Shown here: positions 50,205-58,438 of the stretch, one piece after another | Position numbering within the stretch: the first letter of the stretch is position 1 | Layout of the letters: every line of letters begins with the position of its first letter | DNA from: Candidatus Competibacter phosphatis | GTDB lineage: Bacteria > Pseudomonadota > Gammaproteobacteria > Competibacterales > Competibacteraceae | DNA: 64,000 bases | Direction of reading: 5' to 3' | Assembly: GCF_012939995.1 (NCBI RefSeq) | Contig: NZ_SPMZ01000017.1 | Location: 1-64,000 of the forward strand | Notes under the pieces: model-generated | The model's input: only the letters and a program-made list of their open reading frames with translations | Database searches by the model: none | Told to the model about the DNA's origin: nothing | Translations under genes and position numbers: made by a program

Positions 50205-51126
50205 GCAGGTCGCGAATCACATAGGGTCGACGCGAGCGGGTCAGTTGCTGACTGATACGCGCCAGATAGACCCCGAAAACGGTCAAACTCAGCATGGTCA
50301 TGGCATTGAATAAAGAGACGATGACGACCGTGCTGGCCCAACCGGGCACGGAAATATCCTGGCTCAAGGCGCGGATGATAGTGAGGATGCCAAACACCAA
50401 TGAGACCAGAAAAGCGCCAATCGTCAGTGCTAGCATCAGCCAGACTGGGTAGGATGAGTAGCTGAACAACAGATTGGCCACCAGTTTCAGGCTGCGCCGC
50501 AGGTTGTAATTGGAGCGCCCGTGTCCACGCGGTTCATGACACACCGGAACGTTGGTATAACTGGATGCATTAGCGAACAGCATCGCCGTAATATAGGGAA
50601 AGACCCCGCCCATGTGGCAGGCATTCTCGACCACAGGCCGGCGCGCGGCACGAAAACTCGTCAACTGAAAGCCGGTTGGCAGCCTAAAAATGCCCTGTAA
50701 GGCCATATCGACGATGTGCCCTCCCAGATTTCTAAAACGAGAGTGTTTTTTACTGTCGTAGGCGCCAATGGCAAGGTCGAATCCACGCTGTATGGCTTCG
50801 ACCAGTTTGGGAATCTCTTCCGGCGGGTTCTGCAAGTCATCATCCATCGTGATGACAATCTCGCCGCGTGACAGATTCAGGCCGCACAGAGTTGCGTTAT
50901 GCTGCCCGCTGTTGATCAATAATCGAGCAATTCGCAGGCGAGCACCATGCGCAGCCTTCAGTTGTTCCAAAATACTCCAGCTTTGGTCGCGACTGCCATC
51001 ATCCACCAGCACGATTTCATAAGCTGCATACTGTTGATCCAAGACCTCGCGCAGCCGGCTCACCAGATGCGGCAATGTGATCTGAGAGTTATAGACTGGT
51101 ATGACAATACTGAGTTGAGGGGACAT
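50197..51126 (-). CDS. GT2 glycosyltransferase, polyprenyl-phosphate sugar synthase type (GtrB/ArnC-like)
   Basis: The 309-residue protein has the GT2 domain (LSIVIPVYNSQ, VLVDDGSRD, ITMDDDLQNPPEEIP) and two C-terminal transmembrane helices, a layout of GtrB, ArnC and dolichyl-phosphate sugar synthases. It should attach a sugar to undecaprenyl phosphate on the inner face. It sits between the inhibitor-like gene (15-bp gap) and the ATP-grasp gene on one transcript. Confidence 0.87.
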   Translation of the reverse strand: MSPQLSIVIPVYNSQITLPHLVSRLREVLDQQYAAYEIVLVDDGSRDQSWSILEQLKAAHGARLRIARLLINSGQHNATLCGLNLSRGEIVITMDDDLQNPPEEIPKLVEAIQRGFDLAIGAYDSKKHSRFRNLGGHIVDMALQGIFRLPTGFQLTSFRAARRPVVENACHMGGVFPYITAMLFANASSYTNVPVCHEPRGHGRSNYNLRRSLKLVANLLFSYSSYPVWLMLALTIGAFLVSLVFGILTIIRALSQDISVPGWASTVVIVSLFNAMTMLSLTVFGVYLARISQQLTRSRRPYVIRDLHD

Positions 51127-51141
51127 GCGGTGGATTGGGTA

Positions 51142-51708
51142 TTATCGATCAAGCGGTGGCAGAGCAGCGTCTTCAATAACGCTCGACACTTCTGGATAGG
51201 TTAGCAATTCGCGCAGTTCCCGTTCATCGACCTGCAAACCCAGCACGGGCGTCAGACTAAACGTCTTGATCGCTAGCCGGTCGCGGGAGGTTCCAGTTGC
51301 GCGCAACAAGCGTTCGATCACCTGCTGTTGGATGGCGGCGATCATGGCTTGCTGCTGGGTTTCGCTGTCATCCACGGTCGCACCGGGCGGAGCGGCGCTG
51401 AGCCGCAGCCGAACGATGACCGGGAGGCAACCCTGGGTCCGAACCCGTTCAAGCAGATCATGATGACGCTGGGCATGTGGGAGCATGGCAGAGTCCTTGT
51501 CCAGAGGAAGGGTAGCATCTGGCGGCGGCGCCTCTAGGTTAGATATTGAGCTCGGCCCGAGTGAAGGGTCGGACACAGCCACGGGTTCAGAAGCCGGTTC
51601 CGCCAGTCCTCCAGTGAGCCATAACAGGCCGCTGCCGATCAGCGCAACCACCCACCAGGGGTGACGGCGGGAGAATACACCACGGCGGGGAAATACATTA
51701 CCAGACAT
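51142..51708 (-). CDS. Free-standing inhibitor I9-like (subtilase prodomain) protein
   Basis: The 188-residue protein has one hydrophobic segment (about 16-36: WWVVALIGSGLLWLTGG). Its C-terminal 110 residues align with the prodomain of the subtilase at 51937-54468: HHDLLERVRTQGCLPVIVRL against RHQDLLEQAQEKGRIPVIVRL, then FSLTPVLGLQVDE against FTLTPAFGIQVDA, and VIEDAALPP against VIEDRAEPP. There is no protease domain. It is therefore a likely secreted or membrane-anchored inhibitor or folding helper of the neighbouring protease. That function is inference; the homology is direct. Confidence 0.8.
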   Translation of the reverse strand: MSGNVFPRRGVFSRRHPWWVVALIGSGLLWLTGGLAEPASEPVAVSDPSLGPSSISNLEAPPPDATLPLDKDSAMLPHAQRHHDLLERVRTQGCLPVIVRLRLSAAPPGATVDDSETQQQAMIAAIQQQVIERLLRATGTSRDRLAIKTFSLTPVLGLQVDERELRELLTYPEVSSVIEDAALPPLDR

Positions 51709-51806
51709 CGGAAGCTTCCTTTAAACAGCGAGTGAGAAAGACCGCAGCCAAACAATCACCCTAGCGATCGATCCGCGAGGACACCATCAGCAGGGTGGCT
51801 AACAGA

Positions 51807-51842
51807 AGGCGATCCCCCGCTCGCACAGCGAGAGGATCGCCT
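51807..51842 (-). terminator. Hairpin between the subtilase and the inhibitor-like gene
   Basis: AGGCGATCC and GGATCGCCT are perfect inverse arms with an inner CTCGC/GCGAG stem. It lies 100 bp after the subtilase stop. A TAATTATC follows on the minus strand only after the stem, so the T tract is poor and termination would be partial. Confidence 0.6.
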
Positions 51843-51936
51843 AATTATCACCGAGATGACGCTGGCAGGCCGCCCTCAAAGGGTTTCACTGCTCCTCAAA
51901 ACCTCGCAGCCGTCAGAGGTGATATAGCTAGCGGTT

Positions 51937-54468
51937 TCAGTATCCCGGCTCTTTCACCACAGAGGTGGCTCCGCTGTAAGATTCAAGGCCGCCCTTGCCA
52001 CCGCTTCCGACCACATAAGTGTCAAGCAACTCAACTTCGGCGCCACCAGTGGTGGCTTGGCTCCCGGCAGCACTATATAAGGTAATCGTGAGGTTACCAC
52101 TAGTGTTCAACCCAGTTTGGAACCAGTATCTCTGTCCCGCCGCGAAATAGGTTGGCGGTGACCAACTTCCATTCCAGGTTGAGACACAGCTTCCGTAGAT
52201 CGAGAAATACAGAGTCTTATAACCAGGACTCGTTGCTTGATAACCCTCCCAAGTGATACTACCCGCTCCTCTGGATACGGAGTATTTCGTTACCCCGTCG
52301 ACTCTGCCCTGGAACGTCAATGCACTGCCGCTCGTGCAGTACACAGGATTCCAAACTCCCCAATTCGTCTCCGTTCCTCCGCTGACCGAAAAGTCCATGG
52401 CGCTGCTCCAAGCACTGTAAATGCCCGAGCCCCAGGCCTGAACCCACCACCGGTGATTGCCCGAGGCGAGCGTCGTCGTGGGGGTCACCGCGCAACTGGT
52501 ATCGCTCGAACAGTTGGTTTCCGCAGCGGTGTACCAGTGGTCGATCACCACGCCACTGGGGCCTTGCACGTATAGCCGATACCAAGTCGCTCCCGACGAT
52601 CCCGTCCAGAGATAGGTCGGCGTGGTGTCGCTGATCGTGCCGCTCGGCGAAATCAGAATCGGCGTGCTGACACCACCGCCGCCTCCCGAGACCGTGAAGT
52701 CCTTGTAACTGCTCCAGTTACTGTAAACACCCGAGCCCCAGGCCTGGACCCACCACCGGTGATTGCCCGAGGCGAGCGTCGTCGTGGGAGTCACCACGCA
52801 ACTGGTGTCACTCGAACAGTTGGTTTCCGCGGCGGTGTACCAGTGATCGATCACCACGCCACTGGGGCCTTGCACATATAGCCGATACCAAGTCGCTGCC
52901 GACGATCCCGTCCAGGTATAGGTCGGCGTGGTGTCGCTGATCATGCCGCTCGGCGAAATCAGAATCGGCGTGCCGACACCGCCACCACCACCGATCAGTG
53001 CCGCAAGGGCCGTGTTGACCTGGATCCTCGGTTTGGTGATGCCATTACGGGCATCCGTCACCGCCTTCCCGGTGCTCTTAAGGGCATTCAACACCTCGGC
53101 GACCCCGGCGGCGGGCTTGGCCTGTTTGAGCACCGCCCAAGCGCCGGCCACATGCGGTGCCGCCATCGAGGTACCATTCCAAGACTCGTAGCCCCCACCC
53201 GGTACCGAAGAATTAATACTGCTGCCTGGTGCCAACAAATCCAGAAAGCTGGCGCTGTTGGAAAACGAGGACACGATATCGCTCTTGGTGGTGCTGCCTA
53301 CACTGACCGCGCTGGAAATACAGGCTGGCGCACTTATCGCGTCTGTATAACCCTCATTGCCACTGGAAATCACCGTCGCGATACCAACCGCACGTAGATT
53401 GTCGATGGTGGACTTTCGGGAATTGCTATCGCAATTGCTGGTGTACTTCCCGCCACCTATGCTCATATTGACCGAAGCGATCTGATAGCTGTTCCTCAAG
53501 GCATAGACTCGCTCCAGACCTCTTATTTGGTCCGATGTATAACTCAGAATGCAGGGCGCCGGACCCGGATAACAGTCGCCAGCGCTGGCAAACCGGGAAA
53601 ATACCTGGACGGCGATCAGGTCGGCGTCTTTGGCAACCCCAGAGAAGCTGGTTCCCTTACCGGTGGCGATACCCGCCACATGAGTGCCGTGTTTGCAACC
53701 ATCGATGCTGGTTGAGCAATTCAGTCCTGAATTGGTGGCGGTGCTCTGCGTCACTCCGCCCGGACACACCGAGGTTGCAATACTTGTGTTCGATGAGTAG
53801 CAGGCTTCCGACACCACCTTGCCGGACAAGAAGGGATGGTTCTTGTCAATCCCTGAATCCAGGATAGCGACGACCCATCCCTGTCCCGTTCTGCCCGAGA
53901 AGGTCCCATTGGAATCAGCCCCGATCAAGGGCACGCTCTGCGCGAGCGACGGTGGCTCCGCGCGATCCTCAATGACATCCAGGACATTGGGATCATCCAG
54001 CAATTCCGTAAGCGCCAGCGCATCGACCTGGATACCGAATGCCGGGGTTAGAGTGAAGCGTTTGATGCCAAGTGCCGCTTCATCCTGACGAGCAGTGGCG
54101 GACAACCGATCCAGGACCTGCTGCTGAACACTGGCCAGCGCATCGTGTTGCGCCTGCACCGCCGCCGCATCCAGCGTGGTCTCCGGCGCCATCTCCATTT
54201 TAAGGCGTACAATGACCGGAATGCGCCCCTTTTCCTGGGCTTGCTCCAGTAAGTCTTGATGGCGCTGCTCGGCGGTTGCGGCCTCGTCTTCGACGGCCAT
54301 GGCTGATTTCACCGCCTTCTCGAACCAGCTTGCCGCATCGGGTGGTTCACCTCCATCGGGCGGCGTGGCCGCCAGCGGTGCCGTCATCGGTATTAAAAAC
54401 AGCACGAGCACCGCTAGCAACCAGATGGGTACCCACGGGCGATTGATGGAATTCTTTGAGGGCATCAT
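51937..54468 (-). CDS. Secreted subtilisin-family (S8) serine protease with I9 prodomain and C-terminal repeats
   Basis: This 843-residue protein has a signal peptide (VPIWLLAVLVLFLIPMTAPLA), an I9 prodomain (about 70-175) and the S8 domain (about 185-475). The triad is visible: Asp in VAILDSGIDKNHP, His in HGTHVAGIATG, Ser in GTSMAAPHVAG. Two nearly identical 102-residue repeats follow (PILISPSG to FTVSGG), each with a WYRLYVQGPSG core, and then a C-terminal region of about 170 residues with CTSGSALTFQGRV. AGGAG precedes two ATG codons. It is secreted, with the repeats probably binding glycan or substrate. Confidence 0.92.
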   Translation of the reverse strand: MMPSKNSINRPWVPIWLLAVLVLFLIPMTAPLAATPPDGGEPPDAASWFEKAVKSAMAVEDEAATAEQRHQDLLEQAQEKGRIPVIVRLKMEMAPETTLDAAAVQAQHDALASVQQQVLDRLSATARQDEAALGIKRFTLTPAFGIQVDALALTELLDDPNVLDVIEDRAEPPSLAQSVPLIGADSNGTFSGRTGQGWVVAILDSGIDKNHPFLSGKVVSEACYSSNTSIATSVCPGGVTQSTATNSGLNCSTSIDGCKHGTHVAGIATGKGTSFSGVAKDADLIAVQVFSRFASAGDCYPGPAPCILSYTSDQIRGLERVYALRNSYQIASVNMSIGGGKYTSNCDSNSRKSTIDNLRAVGIATVISSGNEGYTDAISAPACISSAVSVGSTTKSDIVSSFSNSASFLDLLAPGSSINSSVPGGGYESWNGTSMAAPHVAGAWAVLKQAKPAAGVAEVLNALKSTGKAVTDARNGITKPRIQVNTALAALIGGGGGVGTPILISPSGMISDTTPTYTWTGSSAATWYRLYVQGPSGVVIDHWYTAAETNCSSDTSCVVTPTTTLASGNHRWWVQAWGSGVYSNWSSYKDFTVSGGGGGVSTPILISPSGTISDTTPTYLWTGSSGATWYRLYVQGPSGVVIDHWYTAAETNCSSDTSCAVTPTTTLASGNHRWWVQAWGSGIYSAWSSAMDFSVSGGTETNWGVWNPVYCTSGSALTFQGRVDGVTKYSVSRGAGSITWEGYQATSPGYKTLYFSIYGSCVSTWNGSWSPPTYFAAGQRYWFQTGLNTSGNLTITLYSAAGSQATTGGAEVELLDTYVVGSGGKGGLESYSGATSVVKEPGY
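52380..52991 (-). repeat. Two tandem 306-bp repeats inside the subtilase gene
   Basis: The two 306-bp units (approximately 52380-52685 and 52686-52991) are close to identical over most of their length. Examples are CGTGGTGTCGCTGATC at 52621 and 52927. They encode the two 102-residue repeats, and their high identity suggests recent duplication or gene conversion. Confidence 0.9.
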
Positions 54469-54849
54469 TGCGTCTCCTTGAATTTAAGAGGCGTTTTACA
54501 ACCTCTTGACTATTTAACATGTTAATTAAATGAAGATAAAATCATCCATGAGATAGACAAGCTAGGCGCAAAACTTTTTTAAAAATTTTTTTATTATTTT
54601 CAATCTATTATACTTTCACCAGGGCAGGCTGCATGCAGGTCGGTTCGCCATCTAGTATCACAATTTTCGGCTTTTTTTGCATGAATACAGGTAGTTATCT
54701 GATTTTTTATATATTCCCTAAAATATGCCCAATAAAAAAATATCATTAATAATCATGAAGTCGATTGTTTTTTTTGCAACGAACCAATCAAATCAAAAAC
54801 ACGAGCAAGAAACTTTAGACAGTGTAATTATGAGACAGAGATATGAGTT
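54469..54849. other. 381-bp AT-rich spacer without a gene
   Basis: It contains the upstream region of the subtilase and long A/T runs, with no reading frame of interest. It lies just inside the right edge of the accessory segment. Confidence 0.6.
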
Positions 54850-55194
54850 ATGCAAAACTCTTTAGTGATACATGTGAATTTTAAAAACTACATATCAGAC
54901 ACGGCATGGAGCCTTGCTGGAACCTCATTTACCATGACGCGAGGGCCGATAGCCTGCGGTACGGCCTGCGTACTCACCGATGTGGGTGGAGTCAACGAGT
55001 ACGCCCAACATGAAATCAACGCGCTGCTCGTCCCTCCACGGCGCCCCGACCTGTTCGCCGAAGCGATCCTTCGTTTACTGGACCAGCCCAATTTGCGGGA
55101 ATCCCTCGTCGAAGCCGGCCTGGAGACGGCTCGGCACTTCTGCCACCGACGGGAAGCTCGGGAAACCCTGGAGTTCTTCAGGAGCTTTCTGTGA
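54850..55194 (+). pseudogene. Remnant 3' end of a GT4 gene (right repeat copy)
   Basis: The 114-residue frame starts with about 33 residues unrelated to glycosyltransferases (QNSLVIHVNFKNYISDTAWS) and then runs ACGTACVLTDVGGVNE to FFRSFL. These match the last 80 residues of the GT2-GT4 protein at 41709. A GT4 tail without the catalytic half cannot be active. Confidence 0.85.
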
Positions 55195-55219
55195 GTTCGG
55201 AATGCCCGGAAAATCCTGA
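54952..55219. repeat. Right 268-bp direct repeat
   Basis: This is the gapless partner of 43474-43741 (about 94 percent identity). It carries the GT4 tail and the intact start of the GT2 gene at 55191. Confidence 0.93.
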
Positions 55220-56270
55220 AAGGCACCCCGGCTCGATTCCACCGGCTCTCCATCCGTCATCGACGATAGCCATCCTGATCGTCAACTATCGTCGCGCCGC
55301 CGACACCCTGGAATGTCTAGCTTCCCTGGCGCAAGTCAACAGCCCACCTTTTCGGGTATTCCTGGCCGATAACGGCTCTGGGCCAGAGGATGTGGCGACA
55401 CTAACCGAGTATGCCAACCAACATCCCGAATGGCTTCGTTTCGTCGCCTATCCAGACAATACCGGCTTCACCGGCGCTCACAATCGGCTGTTCGCGGAAA
55501 TCATCCCGATGGAACGTTATCGCCATGTGCTGCTGCTCAACAACGATACCGTGGTCGAACCGGATTTTCTGACGCGGATGCTGGCGCGAATCGATCCCGC
55601 GCGGCGGATCGAGATGGTGGCGGCGCGGGTGATGCAATATGCCGACCGCGAGCGGGTGGATAATCTGGGGATCACTTTCTACAAATGCGGGCTAGCCTCC
55701 AACCGCAAATCACCGGATGACCCCTTGTTGGGACCCAGCGGCAACTGCGCGCTGTACACCGTCGAGTTGTTACGTCAGGTCCGCGTGGCCACTGGCGAAT
55801 ATTTCGACGACCGGTTCTTCTGCTACGCCGAAGATACCGACTTGTGTTGGCGGGCGGTGTGGCTGGGCTACCGGGCGGCCTATGCCGAAGATGCCCGGGT
55901 ATACCATAAGGGATCGGTAGCCAGTGGTGGTCCCAACAGCGATTTCGTGCTGTACCATGGAATCCGCAATTCGCTGTTCGTCCTGGTCAAAAACCTACCT
56001 ACCCGCTACCTGCTGCGCAATTTGTTCTGGATGCTGGTCTTGCACGCCGCCATCCTGTTGCGCTACGCAGTGAAGGGTAAACTAAGGATCGTCTACCGAC
56101 TATACCGCGATTTTCTGCGCGGCCTCTCGGCCATGCGGCGCAAGCGCGGGTCGATCGAAAAGCAACGGCGAATTCCGTCCAATGCTATCAAGCCGCTAAT
56201 CAGTAATATGTTTTATGAGAGAGACTATGTGTTAAACGCATTACGGGATTTATTTATGAAAATCCCATAA
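55191..56270 (+). CDS. GT2 family glycosyltransferase (rhamnosyltransferase-like)
   Basis: GTG 55191 overlaps the end of the upstream fragment. The 359-residue protein has AILIVNYRRAADTLECL, ADNGSGPED, LLNNDTVVEPDF, YFDDRFFCYAEDTDLCWRA and a hydrophobic C-terminal stretch. These match GT2 rhamnosyl-type transferases with a DxD-like NDT site. Its head was duplicated at 43713. Nothing shows the sugar. Confidence 0.87.
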   Translation: MSSECPENPERHPGSIPPALHPSSTIAILIVNYRRAADTLECLASLAQVNSPPFRVFLADNGSGPEDVATLTEYANQHPEWLRFVAYPDNTGFTGAHNRLFAEIIPMERYRHVLLLNNDTVVEPDFLTRMLARIDPARRIEMVAARVMQYADRERVDNLGITFYKCGLASNRKSPDDPLLGPSGNCALYTVELLRQVRVATGEYFDDRFFCYAEDTDLCWRAVWLGYRAAYAEDARVYHKGSVASGGPNSDFVLYHGIRNSLFVLVKNLPTRYLLRNLFWMLVLHAAILLRYAVKGKLRIVYRLYRDFLRGLSAMRRKRGSIEKQRRIPSNAIKPLISNMFYERDYVLNALRDLFMKIP

Positions 56271-56464
56271 TCAAGAAACCCACCAAAATAAGGTCCGAAT
56301 CCACGCCTCGCCCAAAACCAGCAACGATCGCTTCCACACAGGATTTTGATCGGCAACCCTGACGACCCGGAAGCTGACAGGGATTCCATCGGAATGAAAC
56401 TGAAGTAGCATCATGACCTCCAATGCCACGAGGTTCGCTCCCTGGATGCCCCGGAAGCCACAAC

Positions 56465-57214
56465 ATGACCATGATCGATCTCAAAGCGCGACTGCAAGCT
56501 GAACTGCCCGAACTGCTCAAGCAAGACAATAACTTCCGGCAATGGCTGGAGCAATTGATCCGGCAGACGGCGGTCACGCCGGAAAGCTTCGACACCCGTT
56601 TCGAACGGATGCTGCAAGAATTCGCCGCCGACCGCGCCGAGCAGCGGCGTAAGTGGGATGAGCATGACCGCGCATGGGAGGAATGGTCGGCCAAATTCGA
56701 TGCCCACGCCGAGGAGCAGCGCCGCAAATGGGACGAGCAAAACCGTAAGTGGGACGAGCAAAACCGTAAGAACAATGAACTACTGGAGGAAATCAAGCTC
56801 TCCCGCTCACGCCAGGATCAGGGCATTGGCGCACTGGGAGCGCGCTGGGGCATCGCGTCCGAACACAGTTTCCACGCCGCGCTGAAGGGGATTCTGGAAA
56901 AAAGCTTCGGCGTCGAAGTGCTGAACGTCAACGAGTTCGACGACGAAGGCGCGGTCTTCGGTGCACCCGACCAGGTCGAGATCGACATCATTATCAAGAA
57001 CGGCGAACTGATCCTTTGCGAACTCAAATCGTCGATGTCCAAGTCCGACATGTACACCTTCGACCGCAAAGTTCGCTACTACGAGCGACGCCATCAACGC
57101 CAGGTCCAGCGCAAGATCGCGGTTTCGCCGATGGTTCCTCCACCCGTCCGCGCCGTCGCCGACAAGCTGGGGATCGAAGTATTCGGCCATGCCGAGGATG
57201 TTACCAGCGCGTGA
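56465..57214 (+). CDS. DUF3782 protein with PD-(D/E)XK nuclease-like core
   Basis: ATG 56465 gives 249 residues. The N-terminal half is helical, with the heptad-like repeat RRKWDEQNRKWDEQNRK (about 85-110). The C-terminal half has EVLNVNEFDDEGAVFGAPDQ, then EIDIIIKNGELILCELKSS, a D-x(n)-E-x-K arrangement of the PD-(D/E)XK fold. Such proteins are common in cyanobacteria and other multicellular or sulfur-oxidising bacteria. The function is unknown. It sits among glycosyltransferase genes without an obvious link. Confidence 0.8.
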   Translation: MTMIDLKARLQAELPELLKQDNNFRQWLEQLIRQTAVTPESFDTRFERMLQEFAADRAEQRRKWDEHDRAWEEWSAKFDAHAEEQRRKWDEQNRKWDEQNRKNNELLEEIKLSRSRQDQGIGALGARWGIASEHSFHAALKGILEKSFGVEVLNVNEFDDEGAVFGAPDQVEIDIIIKNGELILCELKSSMSKSDMYTFDRKVRYYERRHQRQVQRKIAVSPMVPPPVRAVADKLGIEVFGHAEDVTSA

Positions 57215-57968
57215 AAAAGGCGATCCCACTCTCACCACCGGCCGCGCGCGGACCCGTCGATGGCTGAACCCGACTACCCCCATTGCCTTGATCCCCGCCC
57301 ACAATGAGGAAGCCACCGTCGGGATCATCGTCGCCCAAGTCCGGGAACTGTGGAACTATCCAGTGGTGGTCATCGACGATTGCAGCAGCGACGCCACCGC
57401 CCAAGCCGCCCGAAACGCCGGCGCCACCGTGCTGCCGCTGACCCTGCAACTCGGGGCTTGGGGCGCAATTCAAACCGGCCTGCGCTACGCCCTGCGTCAA
57501 GGCTATCGCACCGCCATCACCCTCGACGCCGATGGCCAGCACGAACCCCAGGACATCGGCACCTTGCTGCAACCGCTGATCGACGGCCAAGCCGAAGTCA
57601 CCATCGGTGCCTTTCCAGAGCGCGCCAGCCGTGCCCGGCGGATCGCCTGGAGCTATTTCCGCTGGCTGACCGGCCTGCAACTGGAAGACATCACCTCCGG
57701 CTTCCGAGCCTACAACCATGCGGCGATGATCGTGCTCGCCTCTTACGAGGCCAGTCTGCTCGACTATCAGGATGTCGGCGTGCTGCTGATCCTGCGCCGC
57801 AAGGGCCTGCGTACCGTCGAGGTGCCGGTGGCGATGCAACCGCGCGCGCTGGGGGCCTCCCGAGTGTTCCGCTCCTGGTGGGTTGTGGGAAAATACATGC
57901 TGCAAACCAGCCTGCTCTGCCTCGCCCGGGTCGGCCACAACCATCGCCCGCCCGCGACCGACGACTGA
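57189..57968 (+). CDS. GT2 glycosyltransferase, dolichyl-phosphate sugar synthase type
   Basis: The 259-residue protein begins in the end of the DUF3782 gene (ATG 57189 or 57198). It has IALIPAHNEEATVGIIVAQV, IDDCSSDATAQAA, TLDADGQHEPQDI and FRAYNHAAMIVLA. It is followed by a DUF2304 gene, a usual pairing of a polyprenyl-phosphate sugar synthase and a small membrane protein. No C-terminal helices, so the membrane part is supplied by the partner. Confidence 0.85.
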   Translation: MPRMLPAREKGDPTLTTGRARTRRWLNPTTPIALIPAHNEEATVGIIVAQVRELWNYPVVVIDDCSSDATAQAARNAGATVLPLTLQLGAWGAIQTGLRYALRQGYRTAITLDADGQHEPQDIGTLLQPLIDGQAEVTIGAFPERASRARRIAWSYFRWLTGLQLEDITSGFRAYNHAAMIVLASYEASLLDYQDVGVLLILRRKGLRTVEVPVAMQPRALGASRVFRSWWVVGKYMLQTSLLCLARVGHNHRPPATDD

Positions 57969-57976
57969 CACCCCTG

Positions 57977-58432
57977 ATGATTACCTACCAAATTACCTCG
58001 ATGACGATCGGGGCCAGCCTTGCCGCCACCATTCTGTTCCTGGTCCGCCGCGATCGCCTGCACGGCCCCTATGCCATCTGGTGGATCGGGACTGCCGCAA
58101 CGGTCGCTCTGCTTGGCCTGTTCCCGCGCCTGTTCGACGTTCTGGCTCTCAAAATGGGAGTCAGCTACCCGCCAGTTCTCGCCATCGTGCTGGGCTTTGG
58201 CCTGCTGCTGCTCAAGATGCTGACCATGGATCTGGACCGCTCCCGGCAGGAACGACTGATCCGCCGGCTGGCACAACGGCTGGCCATGTTGGAAGCGCAG
58301 GACCCCCCCCCTCCTACTCAAGCTTCCTTGCCTCCAGGAGCACGGGAGGAAAAGAGCGGCGCGGACGCCACGGAACCGGAACTTGCGGCAACCCCTCCGC
58401 CTCTTCCTCAGAGGGAAAGAGATCGGGAGTAA
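57977..58432 (+). CDS. DUF2304 small membrane protein
   Basis: ATG 57977 gives 151 residues with three hydrophobic segments and the family stretch WWIGTAATVALLGLFPRLFD, then VLGFGLLLLKML. The C-terminal region is proline-rich and contains a C9 run (58302-58310); the codons there read DPPPPT in frame, so the tail beyond the run is uncertain. It lies 8 bp after the GT2 gene and probably helps membrane anchoring or flipping of its lipid product. Confidence 0.8.
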   Translation: MITYQITSMTIGASLAATILFLVRRDRLHGPYAIWWIGTAATVALLGLFPRLFDVLALKMGVSYPPVLAIVLGFGLLLLKMLTMDLDRSRQERLIRRLAQRLAMLEAQDPPPPTQASLPPGAREEKSGADATEPELAATPPPLPQRERDRE

Positions 58433-58438
58433 GCGAGC

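Larger units (their letters stand above)
43742..54951. other. Accessory segment bounded by direct repeats
   Basis: This 11.2-kb segment separates the two copies of the 268-bp repeat. Its first half (to about 48 kb) is much more AT-rich than the flanks. It carries DUF2142, WecE-type, methyltransferase, YbhN-type, ATP-grasp, GT2, inhibitor-like and subtilase genes. No transposase, integrase or tRNA is present, so homologous recombination within the polysaccharide locus is the likely route (inference). Confidence 0.65.

Noticed and set aside
43742-54951. Insertion sequence or prophage
   Set aside because: No transposase, integrase, tRNA target, phage gene or terminal inverted repeat was found in the segment.
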